Shown here: positions 58,783 to 64,000 of the stretch, one piece after another
How the letters are laid out: every line of letters begins with the position of its first letter
Position numbering within the stretch: position 1 is the first letter of the stretch
Source: Sarcocystis neurona
Lineage: Eukaryota > Apicomplexa > Conoidasida > Eucoccidiorida > Sarcocystidae
NCBI GenBank assembly: GCA_000727475.1
Contig: KL647323.1
Coordinates: forward strand, 778,589 to 842,588
Direction of reading: 5' to 3'
DNA length: 64,000 nucleotides
Made by a program: the position numbers and the translations under genes
Notes under the pieces: generated by a model
The model's database searches: none
What the model saw: only the letters and a program-made list of their open reading frames with translations
What the model was told of the DNA's origin: nothing

Positions 58783-61700
58783 TCATGCAGAACTGTAGAG
58801 CGGGTTCGTTTCTCTTGAGAATACTGCCACTCTACGTGATGCATCGCTGACAGCGTTTACTGAAGCCGAATTACCGGGGCAGGAAGAACAAGTATCGAAG
58901 CGTGGAGGAGAAAAGTGAGTTGACAAGGACAAAAGTCGCTTCTTGCCTCTTCGTCGCGCCGACGACCCTTCGATGTGGGGAGAAATTTGACTAAGCGTAT
59001 GCTCGTCTGCGCTGCCGTTCTCTTCGTGTAGCTGTTGTTCATCCCGCTGTTCTTGTTCTTCTTCGCCTTCTTCATGTTCTTCCTCTTCTTCTTCCTCTTC
59101 TTCTTCTGCTTCTGGCGGCGTCTCATCCTCCACTTCCTTGTCGGTGTCTTCCTCTCGCCCGCAGTCGTCGACTTGGTACGTCGGACACTTTGTGTACTCC
59201 CCTTCGCCACACGACGGCAGTAGAAGTAGAGTTTCCTCACTATGAAAGTAGAGATCTTCTTCATTTCCTGTTTCCACTCCTCTGCCTCTATTCGATCGGT
59301 GCTCACCTTCTTCAGCGGGCCGTGGCCGTTCGTCCTCCGTCTCTTCTTCTCTCGGCGTCTCCGGCAGTGCCCTCGACTGCGTTTGACCAGGACCCCAGGT
59401 GCTGCCGCTCTCAGGCAGCTTTATCGCTGTTTCCTGACTTTCTGCTGGCTGCACAGACGTGAATGGTCCAGCGGCCCTTGCAGAGGAGACTTTCTGCAGT
59501 GCTGCTAATGCCGCTCCGCCACCTTCGTTGGTTGCGTCCTCCTTTTCACAACCGTCTTCTTCGCTTTGTCCACTCAAGTCCAGGCGATGCGTACGCTTTG
59601 CGAGTAGTTCATCTTCTTTGTCGTCCACTGGCAGTCGACTTCGCTGCCCTCCCCCGACTTCTTGATATGTCTGCTGCTCTTGTAGCGGAGTCACCTCACT
59701 TGAGGACGTTAACAAGCGTGGGTCTATCATTTTTCCAGATGTTTCACCTAAGGAAAGGCAGCGTAACACAAGGGGGCGTGCGTAGTGGTCTGCGGGGTTT
59801 GTCGACTTCTCCGGGTCTCCGTCACCGCCCGTAGGCGACTCTCTCTGCCATAACGCTTCTTTCCACTTACCTTGCTCCTTTTCACTCTTTGAAGGATTGT
59901 CGTTAGCTGAAGGGTCTCCCACTATTTGGTCGTGTACCGGCGGGCTTGCTTTCCAGCGCTCTTGTCTGTCAAGTTGCCCTACGGGTTTCTGCGCCCGGGA
60001 GGTAAACGCTGCGTAAACGTTTTTCTGCAGTGCGTTCCCTGCTGTCACTTCTTTCAGTTCTGATATTCTGGAAAGTCGAGAGTCACACGCATCTGCCTTT
60101 GGCACTCCTTCAGAGGACATTTCCGTAGCCACTCCGCTTTGACTTTCGTGCTCCTGTTCCCCCTCTTCTTGCTGTTGTCGCATTCTTAGCTCTGTTGTCA
60201 GTGCAGCGCATGACTCTGCAGGTGGCGTGTAATTTGGTGGCTCCTCAACGCGGCTAGAAAATGCTACCAGTTTCTCTCTCTCCCTCAGGTAGGTATCAGC
60301 GTCTTCTCTCTCCAAGCTGCGATTAGGTGGGCTCGCTCGGACTGCTCTTCGTGACGCTGCTTTGTGCGCAGTTTGCACCGTAGCTCTTATCTGCCCTGTT
60401 TGCAAAACGTTAAGGACCTCTACTACGTCAACGTCTTTGTTGTCACATTTTTCTCTTGTCTCCAGTGTCTTTGGGGGTTCTTCCCTCTTTTCGAGCCTCT
60501 TTGCCAGTTCGATGACTTCGACTCCATCTTCCTCTTCTTCTTCTTCCGGAGCCTCCTCGTCTTCTTCAGTGATTGCTTCTTCTTGGAGGCTGCGTCGCGC
60601 AGGCTCTGCCATCGCTGGGCACGATTCCAGCAGACGTATCAGCCCCTCAGCGAACTGGAAAATAATGTTCATCTTTTCAGTTGTGCAATCCCTGTTGGGG
60701 TCCGAAGCATCAGGAAGAGGCGGACCATCTTGAACAGGAACAGCAGCTGCAGGTGACGGGTTGATGTCGACGGAGGCGACGACCACAGCGGCCCCAGCAT
60801 TGTCAAAATGGGCACCAGTATCAGCAGAACCACCAGCAGTACTGCCAGCGTTAGCGTCTTCTTCGGCGTCGTTGTTAACGAAATGCTCTTCCTCAAAAGA
60901 TCCGCTAGAAACAGGTGTTGACGCTCCAGCGTCCGGCGTGCTATCGAGCCGGAATTCTGGTAAGGGGAAAATCTCGTACGCCGCAGACAGGCGGGTGGCC
61001 AAATCTATACCGCCTGCTTCTCTGCAAAGGCGCGTGGACACATATAAAGCAAAACAGCCAACTAGGCATGGTACAGGTGAACTGAAATTCTGAGCGTTGA
61101 AGCCGACGTCATTCCAGAACGGGTACTGCGTCCTTCTGACTTCTGAGGCAGAGGTTCAAAAAGTAGAACACTGACCAGGGCAAAATACACAGCCACTATG
61201 TTAGAGAGGAGAACAGGATATTTGAATAATGAGGAACGGCACGCGTGCAGGTTTTCGAGCGTCACGTTGGATGGAAGCGACTTGAAGGGCTTGTTAAAAA
61301 TAGCACAAGCGACTGTGACTCTAAACAGGAAGAGTGGAAGGAAATGAGCCTGGGGCAACAGAGGCAGCGGCAGACTAAAAAGTTGTTTTTGTTGAGAATC
61401 CACAAGAGAACTGGTAGAGATACACAAAGACACCAGACGGTGTGAGATACGGGTACACTCACAGTGGTGCAAGTGTCGTGAAGCCCAGCAGTATTATCTC
61501 AGTGGGGAGTAGGCCGTTCCTGAAATGCGCGTGTACTCGCGGCGAAGACTTTGCATCAGGATTATAGATACGTTGAAGCTGCAGGAGTTTTAGGTCGACT
61601 AGGGGCCGCTGTGGTCAGAACACATCATTCATCAAAGGTTTCCTCTCTGTGTGCGTCTGTTGCTGTATACTTGCGTTGGCTAAAAGGGATGAAAAACAAT

Positions 61701-62445
61701 TGAACGTTGACAAGGCGACGACCAGTAGAAGCGCGCGGTCGCGTTCGGAGGAAGTGGGTACAGGTACGTCCATATCCACGTGTTCGACCACCCTCGGGTG
61801 TCCGTGACCATAAGCTTTTGCTTAGCCCCCTCACCAAAAAAGTAGGGTCTGCCCAGCACATACATTTTTGATGCGGAACCAACGTTGTCCTGTACGTTTG
61901 TACGAGACCTGGCTGGGCGTATCGTCAAATTAGCCGTGCGCTCGCCCCGAGTGTCATATTTGCTGCGGAATTTCTCGTACCGCCCTAGATGTCTATTGAC
62001 TCAATACGTTAGTGTGCGTTCTGCTCGCAGGACATGCAGAACCACACCTTCACGAGCTGACGGTACACAAGTGGCAGAGAGCTCACCGTGGAAAGGTGTG
62101 TGAACAGAACAAAGGGAGGTCGTACGCGGGGCCGACAACTCCGCGAGTAAGGCTCACAATGTGTTGCAAGCACGTCTGCCGCTACACACAAGTATGTGGA
62201 AAGCACTTCGAACCTACGCAGCGTTGAAATCCCCGGCTACACTCAGTGTACGATGTGGATGCGCAGGCTTGATAACTAAGCACTCACCGGTCTGTTACAA
62301 CAGAGTTACAAACGCATATGTCTTTCTCTCCGCCACCCTCTTCTTGTCTACATGTGTGTACCCAGGCATTTTCTCCCTTGTAATCCCAGAAGAGGTTACA
62401 TGGCGAATGCACCCTTCTTTCCTTCTTTGCCATATCGTGTGGTTT
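58783..62445 (-). CDS. Unrecognised membrane protein with long acidic tail
   Basis: Six exons on minus: 62445-62288 (acceptor TATCTAG), 62213-62087, 61889-61723, 61519-61463, 61320-61172 and 61061-58783 (stop TGA at 58783). Donors GTGAGT, GTGAGC, GTCGTC, GTGAGT and GTGTTC; acceptors TGCGTAG, CGTACAG, CATTTCAG, CTGTTTAG and GCCTAG. All joins are in phase; the sum is 2937 nt. Order of the protein: a Cys-rich luminal segment (SPCNLFWDYKGENAWVHTC, DICVCNSV, LATHCEPYSRSC), an aromatic segment (MYVLGRPYFFGEG, GWSNTWIWTYLYPLP), a hydrophobic helix (IILLGFTTLAPLVTVACAIF), a short loop with NVT, and a second hydrophobic helix (YPVLLSNIVAVYFALV into GCFALYV). A roughly 700-residue acidic, disordered tail with Glu runs follows, ending near ETNPLYSSA. 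An exon at 62930-62774 with another hydrophobic helix probably belongs upstream. The family is unknown. Confidence 0.6.
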
Positions 62446-62989
62446 CTAGATACTGGTTAGGTACCTCAGCTATCGTTCGAGATGACAACAACAAATGCAT
62501 ACAAACACGTGAGCTCAACGGACGTGTGATCATTTAGCTGTGTACACTCTAGCACTCGTACACATCGGGGTCCCCAAAAAAAACGTCTATGGCATGTAAA
62601 AAGCTCAGAACCACATCGCCGCCCTCAGGGATGCTGCAAACTTACTTAAGACCGACGCAGGCAGTCGGACTGTAGGAGCAGGCGAGTCCTATTGCATATA
62701 GACCTTGATACACCGTGTCAGGTGCGTAGAAAAGTTCGGATTTTCGCAGCCAATTCACACACTTTTGCCACACCTGCACGAGCCCAGCCGGCAGAAACAC
62801 ACCAAACCATTGCGTAGAACGCTTCTAAAGGGGAGATGTGCACATCACTGCATAAGACAAGAGTTGGCGCTAGTCCGACGAGGATCTTCAACAACCTGAA
62901 AGCCGAGCTTCTATGGCCTACGTGGTACGCCTGCAGAGGTGTCCATGTATTTGCGCACACACGCATAAAGGTGCACAACTATATACATA

Positions 62990-63029
<40 letters not shown>

Positions 63030-64000
63030 TGTGCGTGTGGACGTGTACGTACGAAGTAGTAGCGCACACTGGAACCACGTCGTAGATCGGCTTCCCTCCG
63101 GTTCTCTGCTACAGACAGGTGCCCGAGCCGCTTCAGACGCAAGGAAAGAAGGGAAAAAGAACTTACTGTAAGTCCCCATATCGTGTGCACGAGTATGTCC
63201 AGACACGCTCTTTTCTAAATACGTGTACCTATCTCTACCTGTAGGAATGCCGTAGGTATTAATACCTTTCGTGATCTGAGCTGCACGCGATATGTTGCAT
63301 ACATGCATATGCGTATGCGCACAGTGGCTTCATCATCATTATCTGCATATATGCGTATACGTATACACGCAGTGGCCTTGATCATCCTTCATCATCCACA
63401 TACCAACATACGCTTCTCTATAGCTGGTAGGGGAAGCTGCTTGCCAAGAGCCGCCAAGCGAAAGAAAGAAACAAAACTTTCATTGTGTCCTCAGACAATC
63501 CGAACCCTCATTATGTACTGCGTCCTTTCGAGAAATTATCAAAAAGCAATCCCTATTCGTACACGTTCATGTACGTGTGTGGCTGATGCGTACACGCGCG
63601 CGTGTGCGCTCGAATGCACTTAAAGGTGAAGTACAAGACGATGTGCGTGTGCTCATTAGTGGCTTGGGCCCTTACTCCGCCACACCGTACAACAATGAAG
63701 TCAGGGATTGGAAAAATAGAATTCCTTACCGCAGACGCACCCTAAACGTCTCGCTGCTCCGTATCCACGGACTGACTCATACAGGTACATTAATATGGTG
63801 ATGTAACAACAGGTGGTCTTCGGTGAGTGGCATAGATATATGCCTGTTTACAAGGGCACAAAGAGTCGTGTTTGCAATACTTGTTGGTTGAAGCTTACAT
63901 CAAGTGGGTCCTCGAGTGTGCATTCATATTCACTTTGACCAAGTCTACACATACGTTTGAACACCGTTAGGTGAGCCTTTCTTTATTGAGGGACATCCAA
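62446..64000. other. Right end: probable upstream exons and flank
   Basis: 62930 down to about 62774 on minus is an open exon after acceptor CCTCTGCAG, with LLKILVGLAPTLVLCSDVHI and FYAMVWCVSAGWARAG, a likely transmembrane or signal region; it is probably part of the 58.8-62.4 kb gene, but its donor phase (1) does not match the next exon (0). A (TA)n run lies at 62990-63030. A segment ending at a GTAAGT donor near 63175 is another exon candidate. Nothing else is supported to the edge. Confidence 0.35.

Noticed and set aside
1..64000. tRNA, rRNA, CRISPR, transposase or telomere repeats
   Set aside because: I looked for cloverleaf-like blocks, spaced direct repeats, transposase-like frames and TTTAGGG arrays and found none.

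Overview
The window looks like nuclear DNA of a coccidian apicomplexan, most likely Eimeria. The evidence is long CAG/CTG tracts encoding runs of Gln, Ala and Ser, AT-rich CATA/TATG microsatellites in introns and intergenic DNA, short exons bounded by GTGAGT/GTAAGT donors and TTTCAG-type acceptors, and a rhoptry-type kinase-fold gene. I see no bacterial operons, ribosome binding sites, tRNA or rRNA genes, CRISPR arrays or complete transposons.

Layout. 1-8.4 kb is a block of amino-acid-repeat genes: the 3' part of a Gln-rich gene (minus, 1-1166, running off the left edge), a CAG-rich plus-strand block (about 2.2-5.3 kb) whose exons are poorly resolved, and a minus-strand gene (5.8-8.4 kb) whose core resembles exportin-T, the tRNA exporter. 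8.4-15 kb has no gene I can support but holds a degenerate tandem repeat built on GTGTACGTACAC-like boxes. 15-32 kb holds several compact, mostly minus-strand, multi-exon genes that I pieced together from splice sites and reading phase and cannot assign to a family. Among them is one clear single-exon gene, a rhoptry-kinase-like pseudokinase at 20.5-21.9 kb. 33.7-47.6 kb is one minus-strand gene for a mitochondrial S-adenosylmethionine carrier (SLC25A26 type); its exons are scattered over 14 kb of microsatellite-filled introns and it carries a very large Ser-rich insert. 48.3-48.6 kb is an assembly gap flanked by the same sequence on both sides. 50-58.7 kb has a small polyGln gene (plus) and a minus-strand gene of unknown function. 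58.8-62.4 kb is a minus-strand gene for an unrecognised membrane protein with a roughly 700-residue acidic C-terminal tail.

The genes do not form a pathway. The recognisable ones serve tRNA export, mitochondrial SAM import and rhoptry secretion. The rest look lineage-specific.

Confidence. The SAM carrier and kinase calls rest on family motifs. The exportin call rests on a remembered family pattern. The small-gene models rest on my reading of splice signals, and because acceptor choice is flexible, phase agreement alone is weak evidence. RNA-seq should be treated as the arbiter.
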